From contig NZ_BAABEX010000007.1 in assembly GCF_039540375.1 (NCBI RefSeq), positions 558,001 to 622,000 of the forward strand: a stretch of DNA of 64,000 nucleotides, given 5' to 3'. Origin of the DNA: Acidovorax_G lacteus (GTDB lineage Bacteria > Pseudomonadota > Gammaproteobacteria > Burkholderiales > Burkholderiaceae_C). Below the pieces are notes generated by a model that saw only the letters and a list, made by a program, of their open reading frames with translations, did no database searches and was not told the DNA's origin. The translations under genes and the position numbers were made by a program. Below, in pieces: positions 20,078 to 28,283 of the stretch (position 1 is the first letter of the stretch; every line of letters begins with the position of its first letter).

Positions 20078-22864
20078 ATGACGCCAGAGGCCCAAGCCAG
20101 GATCACGATTGATGCGCTGCTCACGGCCGCGGGCTGGCATGTGTGCGATGTGGCCCAGGCCAACATCCACGCCGCCGTGGGCGTGGCCATACGCGAGTTT
20201 CCGCTGAGCAACGGCTTTGGCTTTGCCGACTACCTGCTCTACGTGCAGGGCAAGGCCTGCGGCGTCATTGAAGCCAAGAAGCAAGGCGCCACCCTGACCG
20301 GCGTAGAGCTGCAAAGCAGCCGCTACGCCCAGGGCCTGCCGCCTGCCCTGCCCGCCTGGCGGCGGCCGCTGCCCTTTTTGTGGGAAAGCACCGGCGTTGA
20401 AACCCACTTCACCAACGGGCTCGACCCCGAACCCCGGGCCCGCACCGTGTTTGCGTTCTTCCGGCCTGAGATGCTGCTGCAATGGCTGGCCTACCTGCCC
20501 ACACAGGCCAGCAGCGGCGCAGCCCAAGGAACACCCGGCACTTTTTTGGCCCGCATGCGGGCCATGCCACCGCTCGTCACCACCTGGAGCAGCGGCGGAA
20601 CGCACTACCAACTGTGGCCCGCGCAAATCAGTGCCATCACCCGGCTGGAACAAAGTCTGGCCGCCAACAAGCCCAAGGCCCTGATCCAGATGGCCACCGG
20701 CAGCGGCAAGACCTTTACCAGCATTGGCTTCATCTACCGCCTCATCAAGTTTGGTGGCGCGCGCCGCGTGCTGTTTTTGGTAGACCGTGGCAACCTGGCC
20801 CGCCAGACCAAGAAAGAATTCGACGCCTACGCCAGCCCGTACAACAACTACAAGTTTGGCGAGGAATACATCGTCCAGCACCTGCAGGGCAGCCGCATCG
20901 ACACCTCTGCCCGCGTGGTCATCTGCACCATCCAGCGCATGTACAGCCTGCTCAAGGGGCGCGAACTGGCCGACGAGGCCGACGAGGAATCCACCGAACG
21001 CATTGAAAGCCTGTTCAGAGACCCCGAGCCCATTGGCTACAACCCGGCAATCCCCATCGAAACCTTCGACATCGTCGTCACCGACGAAGCCCACCGCAGC
21101 ATCTACAACCTGTGGCGCCAGGTGCTCGAATACTTCGACGCCTACCTGATCGGCCTGACCGCCACGCCCAACAAGCAAACTTTTGGCTTCTTCAACCAGA
21201 ACCTGGTCATGGAATACGGCCACGCACAGGCCGTGGCCGATGGGGTAAACGTGAACTACGACGTGTACCGCATCCAAACCGAAGTGGGCGAAAGCGGTGC
21301 CAAGGTCGAAAAAGGCTTCTGGCTTGAAACGCAAGACAAAGCCACTCGCCGCCGAGCCGCCTGGCAACTGGACGACGACTTTGAATACCGGCCCGAAGAC
21401 CTGGACCGCGCCGTACAAACGCCCGACCAGATCCGCACCGTGGTACGCACCCTGCAGGCACGCTGGCAGGCCGACATGTTTCCGCAGCGGCAAGAGCTGC
21501 CCAAGACCTTAATCTTTGCCAAAGACGACAACCACGCTGAAAAGATTGTGGAAATCCTGCGCGAAGAGTTTGGCCGGGGCAACGAGTTTGCGCAAAAGAT
21601 CACCTACCGCAGCGCCCAGGGCGGCGGCACCAGCCCCGACCAGCTCATCAAAGACTTCCGCTCCAGCTACTACCCCCGCGTGGCCGTCACCGTCGACATG
21701 ATCGCCACCGGCACCGACATCAAGCCGGTGGAAATCGTCGTCTTCATGCGCAGCGTCAAAAGCCGCAGCTTCTTTGAGCAAATGAAAGGCCGTGGCGTGC
21801 GCGTGTGCAACCCCACCGACCTGGCCGCCGTGAACCCCGGCGAAGGGGTGAAGAAAGATCACTTCGTCATCGTCGATTGCGTGGGCGTATGCGAGCGCGA
21901 CAAAACCGACAGCCGCCCCATGGACACCAAAAAGAGCGTGCCGCTCGACAAACTGCTGCAAGCCGTGAGCCTGGGCAACATCGAAGACGAGGTGTTGAGC
22001 AGCATTGCCGCCCGCCTGAGCAGGCTGGACAAAGACGCCAGCGACGCCGACCGCGCCAAGGTGGTGGCGCTGAGCGGCGGCAAAACCCTGCGCGACCTGG
22101 CGCGCGGCATTGTGGACGCGCTGAACATCGACGCCACGCAAGACATGCCGCCCGCCGAAGCCGAACAACGCCTGCGCGACGCAGCCAAACCCTTTGCCGC
22201 CCCCGCCCTGCGCGATCAACTGGTGCAAATGAAGCGAAAGGCCGACTTGGTCATCGACACCGTGACGCGCGACACACTCGTTCACGCAGGCTTCAGCGAA
22301 GGCAGCGACCGCGCCACCGCACTGGTGCAAAGCTTTGAAGATTTCATCAAGCAGCACAAAGACGAAATCACCGCCCTGCAAATCTTGTACAGCAGGCCCA
22401 CGCGCGCGCCGCTCAAATTTGAAGACATCAAGGCCCTGGCCGACGCCCTGCACGCCCCGCCACTCAATATTGACGAGGGTGCCCTGTGGCAGGCCTACGC
22501 CACGCTGCGCAAAGGCGCTGTCAAAGGGGCCAGCCAGCGCCGCCTGCTGACGGATTTGGTCAGCCTGGTGCGCTTTGCCATGCAGCAAACCAACGAACTG
22601 GTGCCCTACCCCGAGCGCGTGCAGGCCAACTTCAAAGCCTGGCTGGCCCAGCACCAGCAAACCGGCAACCAACCGTTCACCCCGGAACAACAACACTGGC
22701 TCGAAATGATCCGCGACCACATCGCTGCCAACCTCGGCATTGAGATAGACGACTTTGAATACGCCCCCTTCAACGCCCAAGGCGGCCTGGGCAAGGTGCA
22801 CCAGCTCTTTGGCGCGGGACTGCCCAAGGTGATTGAGGAATTGAATCGGGAGTTGGCGGCGTGA
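20078..22864 (+). CDS. hsdR: Type I restriction enzyme R subunit
   Basis: A 928-residue restriction subunit: the ATP-driven translocase and nuclease that works in the R2M2S complex on unmethylated DNA. The N-terminal nuclease shows D51 and E65-A-K67 of a PD-(D/E)XK site (FADYLLY... GVIEAKKQG). The SF2 motor follows with Walker A K211 (MATGSGKTFTS), DEAH at 336-339 (TDEAHRSIY), TATPNK, and motif VI FFEQMKGRGVRV. The C-terminal third (about 700-928) is the helical R-to-M docking part. Start ATG 20078 has GGAGG upstream. It overlaps hsdS by 4 bp. Here R comes first and M last, with five extra genes between, unlike the common M-S-R or R-M-S orders. Confidence 0.96.
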   Translation: MTPEAQARITIDALLTAAGWHVCDVAQANIHAAVGVAIREFPLSNGFGFADYLLYVQGKACGVIEAKKQGATLTGVELQSSRYAQGLPPALPAWRRPLPFLWESTGVETHFTNGLDPEPRARTVFAFFRPEMLLQWLAYLPTQASSGAAQGTPGTFLARMRAMPPLVTTWSSGGTHYQLWPAQISAITRLEQSLAANKPKALIQMATGSGKTFTSIGFIYRLIKFGGARRVLFLVDRGNLARQTKKEFDAYASPYNNYKFGEEYIVQHLQGSRIDTSARVVICTIQRMYSLLKGRELADEADEESTERIESLFRDPEPIGYNPAIPIETFDIVVTDEAHRSIYNLWRQVLEYFDAYLIGLTATPNKQTFGFFNQNLVMEYGHAQAVADGVNVNYDVYRIQTEVGESGAKVEKGFWLETQDKATRRRAAWQLDDDFEYRPEDLDRAVQTPDQIRTVVRTLQARWQADMFPQRQELPKTLIFAKDDNHAEKIVEILREEFGRGNEFAQKITYRSAQGGGTSPDQLIKDFRSSYYPRVAVTVDMIATGTDIKPVEIVVFMRSVKSRSFFEQMKGRGVRVCNPTDLAAVNPGEGVKKDHFVIVDCVGVCERDKTDSRPMDTKKSVPLDKLLQAVSLGNIEDEVLSSIAARLSRLDKDASDADRAKVVALSGGKTLRDLARGIVDALNIDATQDMPPAEAEQRLRDAAKPFAAPALRDQLVQMKRKADLVIDTVTRDTLVHAGFSEGSDRATALVQSFEDFIKQHKDEITALQILYSRPTRAPLKFEDIKALADALHAPPLNIDEGALWQAYATLRKGAVKGASQRRLLTDLVSLVRFAMQQTNELVPYPERVQANFKAWLAQHQQTGNQPFTPEQQHWLEMIRDHIAANLGIEIDDFEYAPFNAQGGLGKVHQLFGAGLPKVIEELNRELAA

Positions 22865-24249
22865 GTGGGTTTCCGACGATTCAGCTAGGCGAAGTGACAA
22901 CAAAGGTCGGCAGCGGCTCGACACCACGAGGTGGTGAGGCCGCGTACAAGTCAACCGGCACGCCGCTTATTCGCTCCATGAATGTGCACTTCGGTGGTTT
23001 TCGCGAAGACGGGCTGGCCTACATCGACGATGACCAAGCTGCCGCCCTGCGAAACGTCGAAGTACGAGCCCGCGACGTGCTTCTCAACATCACAGGTGCA
23101 TCAATTGGGCGAGTCACCATCGCGCCGCCACATATGGACGGTGCCCGCGTCAACCAACATGTTTGCATCATTCGACCAGACGACCGGCTTGAACCTTCTT
23201 TTCTTCGCTGGTTTCTTGCGTCGCCCCATCAACAGCGGCTCATCAATTCAATGGAGTCTGGTGCGACCCGTCAAGCACTGACGAAAGAAAAAATCCTGGC
23301 GTTTGAGGTTCCTTTACCGTCATTGGAAGAGCAGCGCGAAATCGTCGCTGAACTCGAAAAACAGTTCTCCCGCCTCGACGAAGCCGTCGCCAACCTCCAG
23401 CGCGTCAAAGCCAACCTCAAACGCTACAAAGCCTCCGTCCTCAAAGCCGCCGTCGAAGGCCGCCTCGTAGAAACCGAAGCCACCCTGGCCCGCCGCGAAG
23501 GCCGCACCTACGAGACCGGCGAACAGCTTTTGCAGCGGATTCTTGAGGAGCGGCGTAGATCGTGGAAAGGGCGAGGTAATTATGCAAACCCGATTCCCGT
23601 AGCTGATATTGTTGACTCTCCGCTGCCGGAGGGTTGGTCGAGCAGCACTCTGGAGTCCGTCACTGATTCGAATCGAGTCATTTGCTACGGCATTCTTATG
23701 CCCAAAGACAATGTGGACGACGGCGTGCTCTTTGTCAAAGTGCGTGACATGCGCGGCGATTCGGTTGACTTGAATGCGTTACACAAGACTTCGTATGAGA
23801 TCGCTGCCAAATATGCACGGGCTTCGCTCAAGACCGGCGATATCCTGTTGTCGATTCGCGGGACGTATGGCCGTGTTGCCGTGGTGCCGCCTCTGCTGGA
23901 TGGCGGCAACATCACACAAGATACAGCCCGTATCGCCGTGAGCCATGAATGCAACCCTGAATTTGTCGCTGTTTTTCTGCGATCGGAGGATGCGCAACGG
24001 TATTTCAAACGAGTTGCCCGAGGCGTCGCCGTTAAGGGTGTAAATATTGGTGATGTGCGTCCAATGCCTATCCCGATTCCGCCGCTTGCCGAGCAAAACC
24101 GAATCGTCGCCGAAGTCGACCGCCACCTGTCCATCATCCGCGAAGTCGAAGCCGAGGTCGACACCAACCTCCAGCGCGCGCAGGCGCTGCGGCAATCCAC
24201 ATTGGCAAAGGCATTTTCGCCAGTACCATCCAATCAAGTAGAAACTTAG
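22861..24249 (+). CDS. hsdS: Type I restriction-modification specificity subunit S
   Basis: HsdS sets the bipartite DNA target for both methylation and cleavage. The 462-residue product has the usual two halves: TRD1 (about 1-150), central coiled conserved region (LPSLEEQREIVAELEKQFSRLDEA), TRD2 (about 240-400), and distal conserved region (IPPLAEQNRIVAEVDRHL). The start is the GTG of a GTGA overlap with the hsdR stop, so translation is coupled. The two target-recognition stretches are visibly lower in GC than the two conserved helices, as expected for exchange of TRDs by recombination. The recognised sequence cannot be predicted by eye. Confidence 0.95.
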   Translation: MSGFPTIQLGEVTTKVGSGSTPRGGEAAYKSTGTPLIRSMNVHFGGFREDGLAYIDDDQAAALRNVEVRARDVLLNITGASIGRVTIAPPHMDGARVNQHVCIIRPDDRLEPSFLRWFLASPHQQRLINSMESGATRQALTKEKILAFEVPLPSLEEQREIVAELEKQFSRLDEAVANLQRVKANLKRYKASVLKAAVEGRLVETEATLARREGRTYETGEQLLQRILEERRRSWKGRGNYANPIPVADIVDSPLPEGWSSSTLESVTDSNRVICYGILMPKDNVDDGVLFVKVRDMRGDSVDLNALHKTSYEIAAKYARASLKTGDILLSIRGTYGRVAVVPPLLDGGNITQDTARIAVSHECNPEFVAVFLRSEDAQRYFKRVARGVAVKGVNIGDVRPMPIPIPPLAEQNRIVAEVDRHLSIIREVEAEVDTNLQRAQALRQSTLAKAFSPVPSNQVET

Positions 24250-24259
24250 AGGACCAGCC

Positions 24260-25432
24260 ATGAAAAAGCTGACATTGCGAAACATCGGTCAAATCAAGGA
24301 AGCCAATCTGACGTTTGGCGATTTGACCGTCTTGGTCGGACCCCAGGCCAGCGGCAAGAGTGTTTCACTGCAATGGGTCAAGCTATTGCAAGACAGTGGG
24401 CTGGTACAGCACCAGTTGCACACCTACGGTCTGGACTACGACGGCAAACTTCCTGAATTTTTAGATGTGTATTTTGGTGAAGGAATGCGTTCCACTTGGC
24501 GTTCGGACAGCGAGGTTTCGGTCGACGGCAAGGCCGTTGATGTCAAAAAACGCGTCGCCCGACAGCAAACTGGCAAGCGCCAGTCGGTTTTCTTGATTCC
24601 AGCGCAAAGGGTCATGGCGCTTGCAAACGGCTGGCCAAGGCCTTTCACGGATTACAAATCTGGTGACCCCTATGCTGTGCGCGACTTTAGCGAAAACCTG
24701 CGTTTGCTGATGGAGCGGGAATTTAATGGCAGCGGCCCATTGTTTCCGCAACCCAATAGGTTGAAGGCAGACTACCGCAAGTTATTGCAGGCCAGTGTGT
24801 TTGCCGACTTCAAGCTGTCCGTAGACAAGGTGCAGTCGCAAAAGCGCCTGGTGCTTGGTGTCGGCAGCGAGTCACTGCCGTTCATGGTGTGGTCTGCGGG
24901 GCAGCGGGAGTTTGTACCGCTGTTACTGGGCTTGTATTGGCTGATGCCTCCAGGCAAGGTGTCGCGCCGTAACGATATTGAATGGGTGGTGATTGAAGAG
25001 CTTGAAATGGGCTTGCACCCGCGTGCCATATCGGTGGTGTTGTTAATCGTTTTGGAGTTGCTGACGCGTGGCTATAAGGTGATTCTGTCAACGCACTCGC
25101 CGCAGGTGCTTGAACTGGTATGGGCGCTGGAGACGTTGCGCAAGACAGGAGGTAAACCCGAAGATCTCCTGGATTTGTTTGGTGCGCCCAGAAGTGCATC
25201 GTTGAAAGACATGGCAGGTAAGGCGCTGAAAAAATCGTCCAAGGTTTACTACTTCGATCCCGCTAGCAAGGTGGTAGATGTTACAAATCTGGACCCTACG
25301 TCGCCCGTGGCGCAAGAAGCGAGTTGGGGCGGACTGTTGGAGTTCAGCGCGCGCGCCAATGAAACGGTGGCAAAAGCGGTTGCTAACTCAGCTGCCTTTG
25401 CCTCTGGCGATTTGTTCAGGGAGCGCCCATGA
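24260..25432 (+). CDS. AAA/ABC-type ATPase embedded in the restriction locus
   Basis: A 390-residue ATPase of the AAA15/21, OLD-like ABC group. Walker A is GPQASGKS (27-34), a signature-like WSAGQREF lies at 211-218, Walker B is VVIEELEMGLHPR with E246/E247, and the switch histidine is H279 in LSTHSPQ. There is no long coiled-coil, so it is not an SMC/Rad50 or Lamassu-type protein, and no nuclease domain is fused. GC content is lower than in the flanking genes, which suggests separate acquisition. It starts 10 bp after hsdS and overlaps the next gene by 4 bp (ATGA). With that small partner it looks like a two-gene ATPase/effector module. Function not known. Confidence 0.88.
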   Translation: MKKLTLRNIGQIKEANLTFGDLTVLVGPQASGKSVSLQWVKLLQDSGLVQHQLHTYGLDYDGKLPEFLDVYFGEGMRSTWRSDSEVSVDGKAVDVKKRVARQQTGKRQSVFLIPAQRVMALANGWPRPFTDYKSGDPYAVRDFSENLRLLMEREFNGSGPLFPQPNRLKADYRKLLQASVFADFKLSVDKVQSQKRLVLGVGSESLPFMVWSAGQREFVPLLLGLYWLMPPGKVSRRNDIEWVVIEELEMGLHPRAISVVLLIVLELLTRGYKVILSTHSPQVLELVWALETLRKTGGKPEDLLDLFGAPRSASLKDMAGKALKKSSKVYYFDPASKVVDVTNLDPTSPVAQEASWGGLLEFSARANETVAKAVANSAAFASGDLFRERP

Positions 25433-25872
25433 GCTTCAAGGCTGATGTAGTTGGTGCCTTGGGCGAAGGTACTTTTAACAAAGGGTTGGGGGCCTTGAAG
25501 CAGGTCGATGCGGTCCACGTATCCAGCGCGCGTCCGCGTGAACTGGTGGGCAGCGCGGATGTGGATACTGCGCTGGCGGCAACCCTGCCCAACGCCCATC
25601 GCTGGGACTATGTGGTGGGTAAAAGCGCGGGGGGATCAGTTACAGCACACTGGATTGAGGTTCACCCAGCCAGTTCCACAAAGAATATTGCCGAGGTCGA
25701 GAGAAAGCTGGCGTGGCTTGCGCAGTGGCTTCAGGGAAATCCTTTGGGCAAGTATCCAAAGGATGTCGTCTGGGTCGCGTCCGGCAGAAGCACCTACAAC
25801 ACGCGTTCACCGGCGGTGAAGGCATTGGCGGCCAAGGGATGTCGATTTGTTGGTGGGCATCTGGCGCTTTAA
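25429..25872 (+). CDS. Small protein with PD-(D/E)XK-like pattern, partner of the ATPase
   Basis: A 147-residue protein I cannot assign to a named family. Its predicted layout is helix, strand (RWDYVVG), strand (AHWIEVHPA), long helix (NIAEVERKLAWLAQWL), strand (DVVWVASG), helix, strand (RFVGGHL). That order and the acidic residues D60 and E77 recall the restriction-endonuclease-like core, with E77-V-H79 where E-x-K is usual and K85 or K93 in the following helix as possible substitutes for the lysine. This is inference, not a match. The ATG overlaps the ATPase stop by 4 bp, so the two are made together. It could be the effector or the DNA-binding partner of the ATPase. Confidence 0.6.
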   Translation: MSFKADVVGALGEGTFNKGLGALKQVDAVHVSSARPRELVGSADVDTALAATLPNAHRWDYVVGKSAGGSVTAHWIEVHPASSTKNIAEVERKLAWLAQWLQGNPLGKYPKDVVWVASGRSTYNTRSPAVKALAAKGCRFVGGHLAL

Positions 25873-25881
25873 CAAGTAGCT

Positions 25882-26748
25882 ATGCAAACGCCATTCTCCC
25901 TCCGCATCTTCGTCGCCGACGGCGACCCCGACGGTCTGCGCATCGTCGAGAAATCCAACTGGATCGGGAAGGCGCTGGTGTTTCCGCGTGCGCTGCTGCC
26001 GCAGGTCAAGGCCCGGCCCGAGCTGGCGCAGACCGGCGTGTACCTGCTACTGGGGCCGCGCCCGGACGGCGAGGGCGACATGCTCTACGTGGGCGAGGGC
26101 GACCCCATTCGCCCCCGGCTGGAGAGCCACTATGCGCAAAAGGAGTTCTGGACCCGGGCCATCGGCTTCACCACCACCACGGCCGGGCAGCTCAACAAGG
26201 CGCATGTGCAGTTTCTGGAGTCGCGCCTCATCGCACTGGCCCGCGCCGCCAAGCGCCTGCCGCTGGACAACGCCAACCAGCCCGCCGAGCCGTCCTTGAG
26301 CGAGGCCGACCGGGCCGATATGGAAGTCTTTTTGGGCCACATGCTGGGCATGCTGCCGGTGCTGGGGGTGCATGCGTTTGAGCAAGCGCCCAAAGGCCCC
26401 GCTGCCATGGCCGCCCCGGTGCTCACCTGCAAGGGCAAGGGCGTGCAGGCCACGGGCTACGAGACGAGTCAGGGTTTTGTGGTGCGGGTGGGGTCGCAAG
26501 CTGCGGCCACCGTCACGCCCAGCTTTGCGAAGATGGCCGGCCCCAGCGAGCTGCGGGCCGACCTGCTGAAGAACGGGGTGCTGATGGCGGAAGGCGATGT
26601 GCTGAAGTTCACGCAGGACTATGTGTTTTCAGCCCCCTCGGCAGCATCGGACATCGTGCTTGGCGGTTGTACCAATGGCCGGCTCAGTTGGCGGGCAGAA
26701 GATGGCCGCACGCTGAAAGAACTGCAAGAGGCCGAGGCGGCCCAGTAG
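25882..26748 (+). CDS. GIY-YIG nuclease family protein with C-terminal DUF4357
   Basis: A 288-residue protein with a GIY-YIG nuclease domain at about 48-125: GVYLLLG at 52-58, LYVGEG at 68-73, R79 in the RPRLESH stretch and E113 as the likely metal ligand. A linker follows, then a repeat-like region and a C-terminal DUF4357 domain (NGRLSWRAEDGRTLKEL, about 262-283). Such proteins often sit in or beside type I restriction loci, but their task is not established; a second nuclease or a DNA-targeting accessory are both possible. It starts 9 bp after the preceding stop and is the last gene before the internal promoter region. Confidence 0.85.
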   Translation: MQTPFSLRIFVADGDPDGLRIVEKSNWIGKALVFPRALLPQVKARPELAQTGVYLLLGPRPDGEGDMLYVGEGDPIRPRLESHYAQKEFWTRAIGFTTTTAGQLNKAHVQFLESRLIALARAAKRLPLDNANQPAEPSLSEADRADMEVFLGHMLGMLPVLGVHAFEQAPKGPAAMAAPVLTCKGKGVQATGYETSQGFVVRVGSQAAATVTPSFAKMAGPSELRADLLKNGVLMAEGDVLKFTQDYVFSAPSAASDIVLGGCTNGRLSWRAEDGRTLKELQEAEAAQ

Positions 26749-26761
26749 GCACCCACAGCCA

Positions 26762-26820
26762 TTCGCTACTACTTTGATAGCTGCTCGTGCTTGTTAAATA
26801 AGCACAAGAGGCCGTTTTGA
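26762..26820 (+). repeat. Interspersed repeat AGCTGCTCGTGCTT, copy 3 (inside the restriction locus)
   Basis: Runs from TTCGCTACTACTTTGATAGCTGCTCGTGCTT to AGCACAAGAGGCCGTTTTGA. The CTTGTT and AAGCACAAG arms can fold into a hairpin. It splits the defence locus into an R-S-accessory part and a regulator-NTase-M part. Confidence 0.88.
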
Positions 26821-26856
26821 CCCACAAGCTTGCAACGGCCACCAGATCAGTTTATA

Positions 26857-26885
26857 TTCAATATTCGCGATTTGCGAATATTGAA
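26857..26885. promoter_or_regulatory. Perfect inverted-repeat operator in front of the regulator-NTase-hsdM genes
   Basis: Arms TTCAATATTCGC (26857-26868) and GCGAATATTGAA (26874-26885) are exactly complementary over 12 bp, with a 5-bp spacer. The site is AT-rich in a GC-rich genome, overlaps a TATATT -10-like box (26853-26858) and ends 5 bp before the regulator's ATG (26891). A dimeric regulator, most simply the winged-helix protein encoded right behind it, is expected to bind here. No Shine-Dalgarno sequence is present before the ATG, so the mRNA may be near-leaderless. Confidence 0.85.
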
Positions 26886-26890
26886 TTTTC

Positions 26891-27589
26891 ATGCAACTCA
26901 AGCCCCAAGACTTTCTGGTCGCCCTCAAGCTCGTGGCCTGGGGTGCGCAGCGCTGGACGTATGCGCGGCTGGCGCAGGAGCTGGGCATCAGCGTGTCAGA
27001 GGCGCATGCCTGCATCAAGCGCGGCTTGTTGGCCGGGCTGTTGCTGCCCAACCGAGAGGCTGCACCGGCTGCCAGCGCGGCGGGCCCCGGTGCCCACCAC
27101 ATGGGCAGCGATGTGGCCGCACAAGAGCCTGTAGGCATTTACCGCGTCACCCGCAAGCGGGTACGCCGTGCGGCCCTGGCGGATGATGAGCAGGGGCCAG
27201 ACGACAACCCGGTGCGCCCCCATGCCCGCAACCTGGCGGAGTTTGCCTTGCATGGGGCCAAATACGCCTTCCCGGCCGTCAAGCTGCCTTTGGTGGCCGG
27301 TGTGCCCACCAGCCACAGCGCGCCGGCCTTTGCCGGGGTGTTTGCGCCGGGCAGTACAGACTTTGTGTGGCCGCACCCCAACGGCACAGTGCGCGGTGTG
27401 GGCATAGAGCCGTTGCACCCCGCCGTGCCCTTTGCGGCCATGCAGGACGCCAAGTTGTACGACCTGCTGGCGCTGTTTGACGCACTGCGCGTGGGCAAGG
27501 CACGAGAGCGGGGCATGGCGCTGGGGCGGCTGCAGGCACTGATCGACCCCGAGTCGTCCACCCAAGCCAAAGGCCCATCGTATGGCTAA
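26891..27589 (+). CDS. Winged-helix regulator, AbiEi-like antitoxin/controller (putative)
   Basis: A 232-residue protein. The first 60 residues form a likely winged helix-turn-helix (DFLVALKLVAWGAQRWTYARLAQELGIS, then EAHACIKRGLLAGLL). The C-terminal half (HARNLAEFALHGAKYAFPA through LYDLLALFDALRVGKARERGMALGRL) is a conserved-looking domain I cannot name. The gene sits right behind a perfect operator and overlaps by 8 bp the gene of an AbiEii-like nucleotidyltransferase. This is the layout of type IV toxin-antitoxin pairs, in which AbiEi represses its own promoter. Because hsdM follows in the same run, it may also act as a controller of the methylase. Antitoxin function is inferred from context only. 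Confidence 0.7.
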   Translation: MQLKPQDFLVALKLVAWGAQRWTYARLAQELGISVSEAHACIKRGLLAGLLLPNREAAPAASAAGPGAHHMGSDVAAQEPVGIYRVTRKRVRRAALADDEQGPDDNPVRPHARNLAEFALHGAKYAFPAVKLPLVAGVPTSHSAPAFAGVFAPGSTDFVWPHPNGTVRGVGIEPLHPAVPFAAMQDAKLYDLLALFDALRVGKARERGMALGRLQALIDPESSTQAKGPSYG

Positions 27590-28283
27590 CCCCAACCTGG
27601 CACTGTTGCTGGGCATTGCCCGCGCTATGGGGCCGCTGTGCGAACAGGTGGTGTTTGTGGGCGGCTGCGCCACCGGCCTGCTGGTAGACGACGCGGGCTT
27701 GATGGATGTGCGCCCCACCGAAGACGTGGACGCCATTGTGGAGGTGGCCACCTTGGGCGCTTACCACCGCCTGGCAGAGCAGCTGATGCAGCGCGGTTTT
27801 ACGCAGACCCTGGCCGACAATACGCCGCCCTTTCGCTGGTTTTGGCACCGCATGCAGCTGGACTTGGTGCCGCTGGACGAAAAAGTGCTGGGCTTCGCCA
27901 ACCCCTGGTACCGCGAGGGTTTCAACGCGGCGCTCACAGCCACCCTGACAGACGGGCTTGCAAACGGGTTGGTGGTGCGCCACCTGTCGGCTCCGCACTT
28001 CTTGGCGACCAAGCTCGAGGCCTTCAAAGACCGCGGCGCAAACGATGTGTACCTGAGCCACGACCTGGAAGACATCATGACCGTGCTGGAGGGCCGCGCC
28101 GCCGTGGCCCGCGAAGTGGCTGCCGCCAGTACCCCCGTGCGCCAGCACGTGGCGCAGGCAACCGCTGCGCTGCTGCAAATGCCTGCCTTCCACAACGCCC
28201 TGCCCGGCCTGTTGAGCGACCCCGAGCGCGAGCCCACCGTGAAAGTCCGGCTGGCACAGATTGCACGATTGAAAGACCGATGA
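27582..28283 (+). CDS. AbiEii-like / MNT-fold nucleotidyltransferase (putative)
   Basis: A 233-residue protein of the DNA polymerase beta-like nucleotidyltransferase superfamily. The GG motif and the paired aspartates are visible: FVGGCATGLL at 25-34 and TEDVDAI with D48 and D50. A third acidic position could be in LDLVPLDE. HFLATKLEAFKDRGANDVYLSHDLEDIM in the C-terminal half resembles the helical part of AbiEii/DUF1814-type enzymes. In AbiE systems such an enzyme is the toxin. It overlaps the upstream regulator (8 bp) and hsdM (4 bp, ATGA), so production of this enzyme and the methylase is coupled. A role in defence is inferred from the motifs and setting. Confidence 0.75.
   Translation: MANPNLALLLGIARAMGPLCEQVVFVGGCATGLLVDDAGLMDVRPTEDVDAIVEVATLGAYHRLAEQLMQRGFTQTLADNTPPFRWFWHRMQLDLVPLDEKVLGFANPWYREGFNAALTATLTDGLANGLVVRHLSAPHFLATKLEAFKDRGANDVYLSHDLEDIMTVLEGRAAVAREVAAASTPVRQHVAQATAALLQMPAFHNALPGLLSDPEREPTVKVRLAQIARLKDR

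Noticed and set aside
24260..25432. Lamassu or Rad50-type SMC ATPase
   Set aside because: 390 residues with no long coiled-coil between Walker A and B; better described as an OLD-like/AAA15-type ATPase without a fused nuclease.
26762..26825. CRISPR-like repeat
   Set aside because: The AGCTGCTCGTGCTT repeats are scattered singly, kilobases apart, not in a regular array with spacers.
26891..28283. Standard AbiEi-AbiEii pair, annotated as such
   Set aside because: Layout and NTase motifs fit, but the regulator's C-terminal domain was not recognised as AbiEi, so the label is kept as 'like' only.
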